A stretch of 64,000 nt of DNA from Gammaproteobacteria bacterium UBA7310. Lineage in GTDB: Bacteria > Pseudomonadota > Gammaproteobacteria > Pseudomonadales > Ketobacteraceae. The position numbers and the translations under genes were made by a program. Within the stretch, counting starts at the first letter, position 1. Each line of letters starts with the position of its first letter. The DNA lies in NCBI GenBank assembly GCA_002471665.1, contig DKQK01000057.1:1-64000 (forward strand), in the 5' to 3' direction. This document shows, one piece after another, positions 18,261-27,327 of the stretch. Below the pieces are notes generated by a model. The model saw only the letters and a program-made list of their open reading frames with translations, did no database searches and was not told the origin of the DNA.

Positions 18261-19180
18261 TCAGTCCACCATCAGGGTGCTTGAGATCCATTGGTTGCGG
18301 CCTTGCTCTTTGGCTTTGTACAGATTGTCGTCGGCCAGCTTGAGCAGCGCTTCGCTGTTGAGGGTGCGGCTGGGTATGCAGAAAGCCAGCCCGATGCTGA
18401 CTGTCACCCAGCCTGACACGGCAGAGGCCAGGTGCTCGATCCTGGCCTCCATAACGGCTTGTCGTGTGCGCTCGCCGATGGCCTTGAGATTGTCCATATT
18501 GGTCTGCGGATAAATGACCACAAACTCTTCACCGCCATAGCGCACTGCCAGGTCTCCGGCGCGCTTGGCCTGTTCGGCAATAATATGAGCCACGGTTTTG
18601 ATGCAGTCATCACCCCGCTGATGGCCATAGTAATCGTTGTACTTTTTGAAAAAGTCGATGTCGATGAACATGACCGCCATGGCGGTGCCGTAGCGTTGAG
18701 CGCGGCGCCATTCCCGCTCGTAGAGGTATAGGCGATGATGACCACGTACAAGGTGCCGATCTGGGCGATCTGTTTGATAATGGGGTTGTCGAGATAATAG
18801 GGGCCAATGATGGTGAGTGCGATACCGCCGCCGGCACAGGTTGCGGCATAAACCTGATGCCAGTTGTCCAGAGGTTTGGCAAAAGCGCATGCGCCACCGA
18901 TCAGCACAAAGCTCCCGACTGCCAGGTGCATATATGGCCAGTTTCCCAGGGAGTCATTGGGGATCAGGGCATAGATTCCAATACCCAGTAAGGCGTAAAC
19001 CGCGAACACATAGGCGATGTTACGGCGTAAGGTGAAAATGGCCTGCTCCAGGTGTTGCTGCCGGAACTCCTGCTCCAGATGCGCAGGAAATTGCAGCCTC
19101 GGGAACCCGCTGTTAAGCACTGCCTGTATCTGCTGCATGTTGCTGGTGCGCAACGTTACCTCCTGCCCGCAATCATTCAC
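18261..19180 (-). pseudogene. diguanylate cyclase (GGDEF), disrupted by internal deletion and frame change
   Basis: The 5' part (19180 to about 18735) encodes an N-terminal stretch and four membrane segments ending YVVIIAYT. The reading frame then changes, and the other frame continues LYEREWRRAQRYGTAMAV into a GGDEF domain with RYGGEEF and an RAGD inhibitory-site motif, ending at 18261. The usual start of a GGDEF domain (D-x-LTGLxNRR) is absent at the junction, as are further membrane segments expected before it. This suggests a deletion of several hundred bases plus a frameshift rather than a single-base sequencing error. No intact cyclase can be made from it as it stands. Confidence 0.82.
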
Positions 19181-19250
19181 TTCTGTTACTAACCATAGTT
19201 GAATTCGTGCGGGCTGTTGAGGCTAACCAGCAGGGTGGCCGGGGTGTGGG

Positions 19251-20915
19251 TCAGGCTACCTGGGTGGATTGCTGCGCCAGTGCGGCATTCACCGCCGACA
19301 CGATGGCGTTCATGGACGCCAACAGCGTGTCGTCGTGTACGGCAGCTCCCTGATGACGGCTGCCCAAACAATTTATCTGCACGCAGGCAGCGGCCTGGCT
19401 TTCTGAGCTGTGCTGCAGACTGTGCTCCTCATAATCCAGTACATCCAGTTGCAGACCAAAGTGTTGATTGAGCCCGTTACAGAAGGCGGAAATGGCGCCG
19501 TTGCCGATGGCCTCAATGGTCACCAGTTCCCCCCGGTAGTCGACGGTGAAGCTGATTTGCTCGTTCTCAATGTGTTCCAGGCGATAGGATTTGATGCTCA
19601 TGGGGGATTGCGCCATAAAATGCTGCTGGAACAGCGCCCATACCCGTTGTGAGGAAATTTCCCCGGAGGATTGCTCTGCATCCCCCTGCACTACGCGGCT
19701 CAAGGCAATCTGCATCCAGCGGGGCAGGATAATACCCTGATCCTTCTCCAAGACGAAGGCGACACCGCCTTTGCCGGACTGGCTGTTGATGCGCACCACC
19801 GCCTCGTAATCCCGCCCCAGATCGGCCGGGTCGATGGGCAGATAGGCCACATCCCAGAGATCTCCTGGCTGGCGTTTGCTCAGGCATTTGCGTATGGCAT
19901 CCTGATGGCTGCCGGAAAACGCGGTGTACACCAGATCCCCCGCATAGGGGTGGCGGGGGTGCAGGGGAATCTTGGTGACATCCTGTACCACGGCAATGAT
20001 TTCATCCATGGCGGACAAATCCAGTTGCGGGTTCACACCGCGGCTGTACAGGTTCATGGCCATGGTTACAATGTCCATGTTGCCGGTGCGCTCGCCGTTG
20101 CCCAACAGAGTGCCTTCCACCCGATCGGCACCGGCCATCATGCCCAGTTCAGCCGCGGCCACGCCACAGCCGCGGTCATTGTGGGTGTGCAGTGATACGA
20201 TCACATGTTCCCGCTGCTGCACGTGCCGGCAAAAGTGCTCAATCTGATCGGCGTAAACGTTGGGGGTGGTCATTTCCACCGTGGCGGGCAGGTTGATAAT
20301 AACCTTGTTATCGGGGCCCGGCTGCCACACATCAATCACCGCGTTGCACACCTCGGCGGCAAATTCCGGCTCGGTGCCGCTGTAGCTTTCCGGTGAATAC
20401 TGAAACTGCCACTGGGTGTGGGGGTGTTGTTCTGCTGCGCTTTTTACCAGCCGTGCGCCATCAACGGCGATGTTTACGATTCCCGCCTTATCCAGCCCGA
20501 ACACCTGTTCGCGCTGTACCGGCGAGGTGGAATTGTAAAGGTGAACGATGGCTTTGCGGGCGCCCTGCAAGGCGTCAAAGGAGCGCTTGATCAGCTCCGG
20601 GCGGGATTGGGTCAAGACCTGGATGGTGACGTCATCGGGCACCATGCCTTCCTCAATGATCGCTCTTACGAAGTCAAAGTCCGGTTGCGAGGCGGCGGGG
20701 AAGCCCACTTCGATTTCCTTGAAACCCACCTTCACCAGCAGGGCGAACAGACGCTTTTTTTCGGCCACCGACATGGGCTCGATCAGAGCCTGGTTGCCGT
20801 CCCGCAGATCCACGCTGCACCAGGCCGGCGCCTGCGTGATGACCTGATCCGGCCAGGTACGGTCGGTTAACTGAATGGGCAAATAAGGTGCGTATTTGCG
20901 GTGGTCGAAAGCCAT
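19251..20915 (-). CDS. leuA: 2-isopropylmalate synthase
   Basis: LeuA condenses 2-oxoisovalerate and acetyl-CoA, the first committed step of leucine synthesis. The start at 20915 (MAFDHRKYAPYLPIQL) follows GGAG by seven bases and is preferred to an ATG 36 bases upstream that lacks a ribosome binding site. The catalytic TIM barrel has WCSVDLRDGNQALIEPMS and the metal motif SLHTHNDRGCG. The C-terminal third is the leucine-feedback regulatory domain. At 554 residues it is the long form found in pseudomonads and actinobacteria. It is divergent from an Lrp-type regulator, and no leucine-codon-rich leader peptide is visible. Confidence 0.95.
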   Translation of the reverse strand: MAFDHRKYAPYLPIQLTDRTWPDQVITQAPAWCSVDLRDGNQALIEPMSVAEKKRLFALLVKVGFKEIEVGFPAASQPDFDFVRAIIEEGMVPDDVTIQVLTQSRPELIKRSFDALQGARKAIVHLYNSTSPVQREQVFGLDKAGIVNIAVDGARLVKSAAEQHPHTQWQFQYSPESYSGTEPEFAAEVCNAVIDVWQPGPDNKVIINLPATVEMTTPNVYADQIEHFCRHVQQREHVIVSLHTHNDRGCGVAAAELGMMAGADRVEGTLLGNGERTGNMDIVTMAMNLYSRGVNPQLDLSAMDEIIAVVQDVTKIPLHPRHPYAGDLVYTAFSGSHQDAIRKCLSKRQPGDLWDVAYLPIDPADLGRDYEAVVRINSQSGKGGVAFVLEKDQGIILPRWMQIALSRVVQGDAEQSSGEISSQRVWALFQQHFMAQSPMSIKSYRLEHIENEQISFTVDYRGELVTIEAIGNGAISAFCNGLNQHFGLQLDVLDYEEHSLQHSSESQAAACVQINCLGSRHQGAAVHDDTLLASMNAIVSAVNAALAQQSTQVA

Positions 20916-21203
20916 GCTGGATCTCCGAAAAGCCGTGTTGGGGTAGGTCATGCCCGGGCCGGGGGTGGATTGCCTGGCCGGCTTTCCCGCCTTGTGGGCG
21001 GGCGATCCGCCACCGGATTAGGAGGGCCTTGTGAGCCCCGTTCCGGTGTTGGATACAGGCGGCGACCTGATGTAATACAGTGTATTGGAAGGGGAGTGGC
21101 ATAGGATTGCGAAAATAGCGATATTTCACGGTCGGAGTGGTGGAATATTGCTTATAAATACATTATATTGGAATAATATTGTTTCTATAGCTCTGGGGGA
21201 GCA

Positions 21204-21659
21204 ATGGATAAGTACGATCAGCGTATCTTGGAAGAAATTCAGCGTGATGGCCGTATCAGCAATCAGGATCTGGCGGATCGCATCGGTCTATCCCCCTCTC
21301 CCTGTCTGCGCCGGGTGCGTCAATTGGAGGAAGAAGGCGTTATCGACCGCTATGTGGCCCTGTTGGATGCCGATAAGCTGGGGTTGAAGATGACGGCGCT
21401 GATCCAGATTTCCATGGACAAGCACACGCCGGAGCGCTTCGCGGCATTTGAAGACAAGGTGTCCGGCTTCTCCGAGGTGCAATCCTGCTATCTCATTACC
21501 GGGCAGAGCGCTGATTACATTCTTAAGGTAGTGGTACGGGACATGGATCACTTTCAGACGTTTTTATTGGGTAAGCTGACCCGTATCGAGGGGGTGTCCG
21601 GGGTGCATTCCAGTTTTGTAATGCGCAAGGTGGTGGATAAAACCGCCATTCCCATCTGA
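21204..21659 (+). CDS. Lrp/AsnC-family transcriptional regulator
   Basis: The 151-residue protein has the N-terminal winged helix (ILEEIQRDGRISNQDLADRI, then LSPSPCLRRVRQLEEEGVI) and the C-terminal RAM/AsnC ligand-binding domain (about 65-145). It is transcribed divergently from leuA across 288 bases. The part next to the Lrp gene (21125-21190) is very AT-rich with repeated AATATT/TATTGG elements. By its position it is a candidate leucine-responsive regulator of leuA and of itself; it could equally act elsewhere. Confidence 0.92.
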   Translation: MDKYDQRILEEIQRDGRISNQDLADRIGLSPSPCLRRVRQLEEEGVIDRYVALLDADKLGLKMTALIQISMDKHTPERFAAFEDKVSGFSEVQSCYLITGQSADYILKVVVRDMDHFQTFLLGKLTRIEGVSGVHSSFVMRKVVDKTAIPI

Positions 21660-21773
21660 TGGTGGCGTGTTGCGTAAAGGCGAACCCGTGCCCCGGCGCA
21701 TTTTTAGAGAACCCGATTGCGGATTACGGTATGATTCGCCCACTTTACTGCTCCAGGGTATTAGGACGACACC

Positions 21774-22247
21774 ATGCATTGCCCCTTTTGTAACGCTGAT
21801 GACACCAAAGTAATCGATTCCCGTCTTGTGGCGGAGGGTAACCAGGTGCGCCGCCGCCGCGAATGTCTGGCCTGCAATGAGCGCTTCACTACCTATGAGA
21901 GCGCGGAACTGGTGATGCCCAAAGTGGTGAAGTCGGACGGTACCCGCGAACCGTTTGACGAAAACAAGCTGCGCAGCGGGATTCAGCGCGCCCTGGAAAA
22001 ACGTCCGGTGGCGGTGGAACAGGTGGAAGCGGCCATCAACAAGATCTGCCATAAATTGCGCGCCACCGGCGAGAGGGAGCTGCCTTCCCGGGCCTTGGGT
22101 GAACAGGTTATGGATGCCCTGCGGGAGCTGGATCAGGTGGCTTACGTGCGCTTTGCGTCGGTATACCGGGATTTTCAGGATATCAGCCAGTTTTCCGATG
22201 AAATCGCCCGGTTACAGAAGAATGGCAAGATCAACAGCCTGAAATAA
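21774..22247 (+). CDS. nrdR: transcriptional repressor NrdR
   Basis: NrdR senses ATP/dATP and represses ribonucleotide reductase genes. The 157-residue protein has the four-cysteine zinc ribbon (C3, C6, C31, C34) with RRRRECLACNERFTTYE. The ATP-cone domain (about 49-139) begins PKVVKSDGTREPFDENKL. It heads the riboflavin gene group, as in Pseudomonas. Confidence 0.97.
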   Translation: MHCPFCNADDTKVIDSRLVAEGNQVRRRRECLACNERFTTYESAELVMPKVVKSDGTREPFDENKLRSGIQRALEKRPVAVEQVEAAINKICHKLRATGERELPSRALGEQVMDALRELDQVAYVRFASVYRDFQDISQFSDEIARLQKNGKINSLK

Positions 22248-22311
22248 CCCTTTCCAGTATTAAATTCCTTGAAATCGGCAATTCACGCCCGCTATGCCAG
22301 GCCGTGGCCTG

Positions 22312-22320
22312 TGGTATACT
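22312..22320 (+). promoter_or_regulatory. extended -10 promoter upstream of ribD
   Basis: TGGTATACT is an extended -10 element (TGn plus TATACT) 36 bases before the ribD ATG, with no good -35, as is common for such promoters. It could start the ribD-ribE-ribB-ribH-nusB-thiL-pgpA transcript. I looked for an FMN riboswitch here and before ribB and did not see one. Confidence 0.5.
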
Positions 22321-22355
22321 CTGCGGCCGAAATTCCCAGGTAGTGGCCTAATTCC

Positions 22356-23528
22356 ATGACCGCAGCGCTCTTTACCACAGCAGACCACCAGTACATGGCC
22401 GAAGCGATTCAGCTGGCCAGGCGTGGTCTGTATACCACTCACCCCAATCCCCGGGTGGGTTGCGTGCTGGTGAAGGCAGGCGAGGTAGTGGGGCGCGGCT
22501 GGCATCAGACCGCCGGTGCAGGCCACGCCGAAGTCAACGCCCTGCGCCAGGCGGGTGCCGCTGCCCGTGGTGCCACCGCTTACGTCTCTCTGGAACCCTG
22601 CAGTCATCATGGTAAAACCCCACCCTGCGCCGAAGCCCTGATCGCGGCCGGGGTGACCCGGGTGATCAGCGCCATGGAAGATCCCAATCCGCGGGTGTCC
22701 GGACGCGGACACCAACTGCTGACGGCGGCCGGCATAGAGACCTCCTCTGGTTTGTTACAAGCGCAGGCGGAAACCCTTAATCCCGGCTTCAACAAGCGCA
22801 TGCGCTCAGGCTTGCCCTGGGTGTGGCTTAAGTCTGCCATGAGCGCCGATGGCCGCAGTGCCATGGCCAGTGGTGAGAGCAAGTGGATCACCGGCCCTGC
22901 GGCGCGCGCCGATGTGCAGCGTCTGCGGGCCCGGGTGGAAGCCATTGTCACCGGTGTGGAAACGGTATTGGCCGATGATGCCGCGCTCACGGTGCGACCC
23001 GAGCTGTGGCCCCAGTCAGTGGCCGGCGACGATGCTCTGTCCGGTTGGGCCTGGCCCGGGGATATTACCCCGCTGCAACCCCTGCGGGTTATCCTGGATT
23101 CCCGCCTGCGCACCCCGCCCGCAGCCAGTATTCTTCAACAGCCCGGCCACACCCTGGTGGTTTGCGTTAAGCCCGATGCCGCCCGCGAACAGGCGTTGCG
23201 TGCTGCCGGTGCCGAGGTGATCGCCCTGCCGGCGGGCGCGGGCGTTGCAGTGGATCGCGTGGATCTTAACGCCTTGTTGCAGGAGCTGGCACGGCGGGAA
23301 GTGAACGAAGTGCTGGTGGAGGCCGGCGCGGCTCTGGCGGGGGCCTTTGTTGAACAGCGGCTGGTGGATCAATGGATCTGCTACATGGCACCCAAGCTCA
23401 TGGGCAGCGCGGCACGCCCGGTGCTGGCGCTGGATATACCGGCCATGAGCAGCACCCGGGGGCTACACTTAACGGACCTGCGTCAGATTGGCCAGGATAT
23501 TCGAATGACCTATGGTTGGAGTGATTGA
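22356..23528 (+). CDS. ribD: bifunctional riboflavin-specific deaminase/reductase RibD
   Basis: RibD deaminates and then reduces the pyrimidine intermediate of riboflavin synthesis. The 390-residue protein has the N-terminal cytidine-deaminase-like domain with the zinc motifs GAGHAEVNAL and PCSHHGKTPPCAEAL. The C-terminal NADPH-dependent reductase domain (about 155-385) has VWLKSAMSADGRSAMASGES and NEVLVEAGAALAGAFVE. Both halves look intact. ribE follows within three bases. Confidence 0.97.
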   Translation: MTAALFTTADHQYMAEAIQLARRGLYTTHPNPRVGCVLVKAGEVVGRGWHQTAGAGHAEVNALRQAGAAARGATAYVSLEPCSHHGKTPPCAEALIAAGVTRVISAMEDPNPRVSGRGHQLLTAAGIETSSGLLQAQAETLNPGFNKRMRSGLPWVWLKSAMSADGRSAMASGESKWITGPAARADVQRLRARVEAIVTGVETVLADDAALTVRPELWPQSVAGDDALSGWAWPGDITPLQPLRVILDSRLRTPPAASILQQPGHTLVVCVKPDAAREQALRAAGAEVIALPAGAGVAVDRVDLNALLQELARREVNEVLVEAGAALAGAFVEQRLVDQWICYMAPKLMGSAARPVLALDIPAMSSTRGLHLTDLRQIGQDIRMTYGWSD

Positions 23529-23530
23529 TC

Positions 23531-24196
23531 ATGTTTACGGGGATCATCGAAGCGGTGGGCAAAATTGCCAATATGGAAGCCAAAGGCGGCGATATGCGCT
23601 TGCGCATCCAGACCGGCAAGCTGGATCTGGCGGACGTGAAACTGGGCGACAGCATCGCTGTGAACGGGGTTTGCCTGACGGTGATCGATCTGCCGGGTGA
23701 CGGGTTCTGGGCCGATGTGTCGCTGGAGACATTGAACCACACCAGTTTCAGTCAGCTGAAAAACGGCTCGCCGGTCAACCTGGAAAAGGCGCTGACCCCC
23801 ACCACGCGTCTGGGGGGGCACCTGGTGTCCGGGCATGTGGATGGCCTGGGCGAAATGGTATCGCGGGAAGAAGACGCCCGCTCAATCCGCTATAAAGTGC
23901 GGGCGCCGGATGATCTGGCGAAATACATTGCCCACAAGGGCTCGATTTGCGTGGATGGCATCAGTCTGACGGTGAACGCGGTCAGTGGAGCCATATTCGA
24001 TCTGAATATCGTTCCCCATACTGTGCAGGAAACCACGGTGGCACAGTGGCAACCCGGTGTGAAAGTGAATCTGGAAGTGGATGTGATCGCCCGTTATCTG
24101 GAGCGCATGCTGCTGGGCGACAAGGCTGCAGACCCGAAGGCCCAGGGCAAAGACATTAGCCTCGGTTTCCTGGCTGAAAACGGTTATCTAAAGTAA
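23531..24196 (+). CDS. ribE: riboflavin synthase, alpha subunit
   Basis: This enzyme dismutates two molecules of 6,7-dimethyl-8-ribityllumazine to riboflavin. The start is the ATG at 23531 (MFTGIIEAVGKIANME), the universal N-terminus; the upstream in-frame TTG overlaps ribD. The two tandem lumazine-binding barrels are visible, each with a GVCLTV or GISLTV core (SIAVNGVCLTVIDL and SICVDGISLTVNAV). The 221-residue length is normal. Confidence 0.97.
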   Translation: MFTGIIEAVGKIANMEAKGGDMRLRIQTGKLDLADVKLGDSIAVNGVCLTVIDLPGDGFWADVSLETLNHTSFSQLKNGSPVNLEKALTPTTRLGGHLVSGHVDGLGEMVSREEDARSIRYKVRAPDDLAKYIAHKGSICVDGISLTVNAVSGAIFDLNIVPHTVQETTVAQWQPGVKVNLEVDVIARYLERMLLGDKAADPKAQGKDISLGFLAENGYLK

Positions 24197-24206
24197 GGCT
24201 TTATAT

Positions 24207-25337
24207 ATGCAATTGAATACAGTTGAAGAACTGATTGAAGATATACGTCACGGCAAAATGGTCATCCTGATGGATGATGAGGACCGTGAGAATGAAGGTG
24301 ATCTGGTGATTGCCTCCACCATGGTGCGCCCGGAAGACATCAACTTCATGATCAAGCATGCCCGTGGCCTGGTGTGCCTTACCATGACCCGTGAGCGGTG
24401 CCAGCAATTGAATCTGCCGTTGATGGTGCACGGCGCCAATGGCTCCCAGTTCGGCACCAACTTCACGCTATCCATTGAAGCGGCGGAGGGGGTTTCCACC
24501 GGTATTTCTGCGGCGGACCGTGCCCGTACGGTACAGGCAGCGGTGGCCCGTGATGCCAAGCCTTCGGATATCGTCCAGCCGGGCCATGTGTTTCCCATTA
24601 TGGCGCAGCCCGGTGGTGTGTTGCGTCGGGCCGGGCATACGGAAGCCGGCTGCGATCTGGCGCGTCTGGCGGGGTTGGAAGCATCCTCGGTGATTGTGGA
24701 AATCATCAACGAAGACGGCACCATGGCACGGCGCCCGGACCTGGAGATTTTTGCCCAGGAGCACGGCCTTAAAATCGGCACCATTGCTGACCTGATCCAT
24801 TACCGTACCGTGAACGAGCGTACGGTGGAGAAAATTCGCAGTGAAAAGCTGCCCACTCAATATGGCGATTTTCAGCTGGAATTGTTCCGTGATCTGATTG
24901 ATGGCCAAAGCCACATTGCCCTGGTTAAGGGTGATGTTATGACCGTTGATGCGCCTTTTGTGCGCGTGCATGTGGCCGATCCGTTGCGTGACCTGATGAT
25001 GGCGGTAAAGGCAAAGTCCAGCGGCTGGAGCCTGGAAAAAGCACTGAGTTTTCTGGGCAATCATACGGAGCCGGGTGTTGTGCTGTTGCTGGGTGATTCC
25101 TTTGAACGCCACAATATTGATGATCTGGTGGACAGCTTCTTTTCCGGCCGCCAGCCGTTGCGGCCGACCACCGGAGACGGCACCGGCATTTATCGCACCA
25201 TCGGCACCGGGTCGCAGATTCTGCGGGATCTAGGGTTGACCAAAATGCGGCTGCTGAGCTCGCCCATGCGCTTTAACGCATTGTCCGGCTTTGATCTGGA
25301 AATCGTTGAGTACGTGGAAAGCGACGCGGCAGAATAA
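24207..25337 (+). CDS. ribB: 3,4-dihydroxy-2-butanone 4-phosphate synthase with degenerate GTP-cyclohydrolase-II-like domain
   Basis: The N-terminal domain (about 1-200) is a complete DHBP synthase that makes the four-carbon unit of riboflavin from ribulose 5-phosphate. DDEDRENEGDLVIA, the HTEAGCDLARLAG segment and the catalytic acidic residues are present. The C-terminal domain (about 205-370) has the GTP cyclohydrolase II fold pattern. However, it lacks the zinc-binding cysteines and the EGRGIGL-type active-site segment, so I infer it does not open GTP. A similar inactive RibA-like tail is found in Pseudomonas RibB. A separate ribA must then exist elsewhere. Confidence 0.93.
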   Translation: MQLNTVEELIEDIRHGKMVILMDDEDRENEGDLVIASTMVRPEDINFMIKHARGLVCLTMTRERCQQLNLPLMVHGANGSQFGTNFTLSIEAAEGVSTGISAADRARTVQAAVARDAKPSDIVQPGHVFPIMAQPGGVLRRAGHTEAGCDLARLAGLEASSVIVEIINEDGTMARRPDLEIFAQEHGLKIGTIADLIHYRTVNERTVEKIRSEKLPTQYGDFQLELFRDLIDGQSHIALVKGDVMTVDAPFVRVHVADPLRDLMMAVKAKSSGWSLEKALSFLGNHTEPGVVLLLGDSFERHNIDDLVDSFFSGRQPLRPTTGDGTGIYRTIGTGSQILRDLGLTKMRLLSSPMRFNALSGFDLEIVEYVESDAAE

Positions 25338-25379
25338 GTTTGAATTCTACATTGGTTTTATTGGAAATAAGGTAAAGAC

Positions 25380-25850
25380 ATGACAAACGTAAGCGTAGTG
25401 GAAGGCGATTTTCGCGCAACCGATGCCAAGTTCTCCATCGTGGTGGCACGTTTCAACAGCTTTGTAGTGGAAAGTCTGCTGACCGGTGCCATTGATGCAC
25501 TGGTACGCCATGGGGTTTCTGAAACCAATATCGAAGTGATCCGGGTACCGGGTGCCTTTGAATTGCCGTTGGCGGTAAAACAGGTGGCCATCAAGCGTAA
25601 GCCTGATGCCATTATTGCCCTGGGTGCGGTGATTCGGGGTGGCACGCCTCACTTTGATTATGTGGCCGGCGAGTGCACCAAGGGTGTGGCCAGTGTCATG
25701 CTGGATACCGACATTCCGGTCTCCTTTGGTGTGTTGACCACCGACACCATTGAGCAGGCCATTGAACGTTCCGGTACCAAAGCCGGAAACAAAGGTGCTG
25801 AGGCAGCTACCGGTGCCCTGGAAATGGTCAGCCTGTTTCGCAATCTTTAA
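25380..25850 (+). CDS. ribH: 6,7-dimethyl-8-ribityllumazine synthase
   Basis: RibH condenses the pyrimidine and four-carbon intermediates into lumazine and forms a large icosahedral or decameric shell. The 156-residue protein has FSIVVARFNSFVVESLLTGA, the substrate loops VPGAFELP and ALGAVIRGGTPHFDYVAGE, and the GVLTTDTIEQAIERSGTKAG segment. The catalytic histidine in TPHFDY is intact. It is followed by nusB, the usual partner. Confidence 0.97.
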   Translation: MTNVSVVEGDFRATDAKFSIVVARFNSFVVESLLTGAIDALVRHGVSETNIEVIRVPGAFELPLAVKQVAIKRKPDAIIALGAVIRGGTPHFDYVAGECTKGVASVMLDTDIPVSFGVLTTDTIEQAIERSGTKAGNKGAEAATGALEMVSLFRNL

Positions 25851-25870
25851 TTGAGGTCAGTGGTAATCCA

Positions 25871-26335
25871 ATGAATACCGCTTCACAAAAACCGTCTCCT
25901 TCTGCGCGCCGCAAGGCGCGCCGGTTTACGGTGCAGGCACTGTACCAATGGCAGATGACCGGCGCCGGTCTGGGGGACATTGAAACCCAGTTTCGTGTGG
26001 ATAACGACATGCGTAAAACCGACGTGTCGTATTTTCATGAGTTGCTGCATGAAATCCCCAAATGCATTAATGAACTGGATGGTTATTTTGCGCCGTTTCT
26101 GGATCGGGAACTGAAAGATCTCGACCGGGTGGAGCTGGCCATACTTCGCATCGGCACTTACGAGCTGAGCAAGCGGGTGGATGTGCCCTACAAAGTGGCC
26201 ATTAACGAAGGCATCGAACTGGCGAAATATTTTGGTGCCACGGAAAGTCATAAATACGTGAATGGCATTCTGGATAAAGTGGCGCAAAAGCTGCGCGTAC
26301 TGGAAATGAAAGCCAACGACAAACCAGGCGGGTAA
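25871..26335 (+). CDS. nusB: transcription antitermination factor NusB
   Basis: NusB with NusE (S10) binds boxA of rRNA operons and promotes antitermination. The 154-residue all-helical protein begins with an arginine-rich stretch (PSARRKARRFTVQALYQWQM) and contains DRVELAILRIGTYEL and KVAINEGIELAKYFG, hallmarks of the family. It lies in the rib-nusB-thiL-pgpA order usual for the group. Confidence 0.97.
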   Translation: MNTASQKPSPSARRKARRFTVQALYQWQMTGAGLGDIETQFRVDNDMRKTDVSYFHELLHEIPKCINELDGYFAPFLDRELKDLDRVELAILRIGTYELSKRVDVPYKVAINEGIELAKYFGATESHKYVNGILDKVAQKLRVLEMKANDKPGG

Positions 26336-26349
26336 TCCAACCGGTGGCT

Positions 26350-27312
26350 ATGAACGAGTTTGCGCTCATAGAGACCCATTTCAAACGCCTCAGTGATCGC
26401 ACTGGGGCGTTGTTGTCTGCACGTGAGCCTGAATTGCCGGCGGATCTGGGCATCGGTGATGATTGTGCCCTGATGAGGGTACCGGATGGGATGCAGTTGG
26501 CCGTGTCCTCCGACACCTTGGTGGCGGGGGTGCATTTTCCCGGGCAGGCGACGCCGTTTGATATTGGTTATAAAGCATTGGCGGTGAATCTCAGTGATCT
26601 TGCCGCCATGGGGGCAACCCCGGCCTGGTTTTCTTTGTGCGTTACCTTGCAGGATCAAAGCGAAGACTGGATTACAGCCTTCTGTGAGGGCATGGCCGCT
26701 GTCACCCAGGGCAGCCCCATTCAGTTGGTGGGTGGCGATACAACGCGGGGGCCGTTGAGCATCTGCGTTCAGGTGATGGGGGTGGTGCCGGCGGGGCAGG
26801 CATTAACCCGCAGTGGTGCCCGGCCGGGGGATGAGGTGTATGTCTCAGGCTGTGTCGGTGAAGCGGCCCTGGGGCTGGCGCTGGCCCTTGATCCGCAGGC
26901 AGCACAATGGCAACAGGCTCTGGACCACCCGCACCTGTTGGCGCGCCTGCACCGACCCACACCCCGGGTTGCCCTGGGGCAGGCGTTGCGTGGTATCGCC
27001 AGCGCCTGCATCGATGTTTCCGATGGCCTGTTGGCCGATCTGAATCATGTGCTCAGGGCCAGCCAGGTGGGCGCTGAGCTTGAGCTGGATCTGATACCGG
27101 TGGCGGCGGGGCAGGATCGAATGATCAGCATCACGGCCGGTGATGATTACGAATTGTGTTTTACCGCCCCCGCCCATGCCCGATCCCAGGTGATTGCCTT
27201 GGCGCAGTCGCTGTCACTGCCTGTTTCAATGATCGGCTGCATCAGCAAGGCTCAGGGGTTGCGGGATCAGGATAACCAGGCCCTTACTCCCGCCGGTTAC
27301 CAACATTTTTGA
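26350..27312 (+). CDS. thiL: thiamine-monophosphate kinase
   Basis: ThiL phosphorylates thiamine monophosphate to thiamine pyrophosphate. The ATG at 26350 (MNEFALIETHFKRL) is preferred to a GTG six bases upstream because the family starts with this sequence. AIR-synthase-fold motifs are present: DLGIGDDCALM, SSDTLVAGVHFP, NLSDLAAMGATPAWF and VGGDTTRGPLSI near the N-terminus, and IDVSDGLLADLNHVL in the C-terminal part. The 320-residue length is typical. Confidence 0.95.
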   Translation: MNEFALIETHFKRLSDRTGALLSAREPELPADLGIGDDCALMRVPDGMQLAVSSDTLVAGVHFPGQATPFDIGYKALAVNLSDLAAMGATPAWFSLCVTLQDQSEDWITAFCEGMAAVTQGSPIQLVGGDTTRGPLSICVQVMGVVPAGQALTRSGARPGDEVYVSGCVGEAALGLALALDPQAAQWQQALDHPHLLARLHRPTPRVALGQALRGIASACIDVSDGLLADLNHVLRASQVGAELELDLIPVAAGQDRMISITAGDDYELCFTAPAHARSQVIALAQSLSLPVSMIGCISKAQGLRDQDNQALTPAGYQHF

Positions 27313-27327
27313 GCACGGATCCTTTTT

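Noticed and set aside
20916..21203. Leucine attenuator upstream of leuA
   Set aside because: No short reading frame with a run of leucine codons is present on the leuA strand.
22248..22355. FMN riboswitch before the riboflavin genes
   Set aside because: The gap is only about 108 bases and none of the conserved riboswitch helices are recognisable, here or before ribB.
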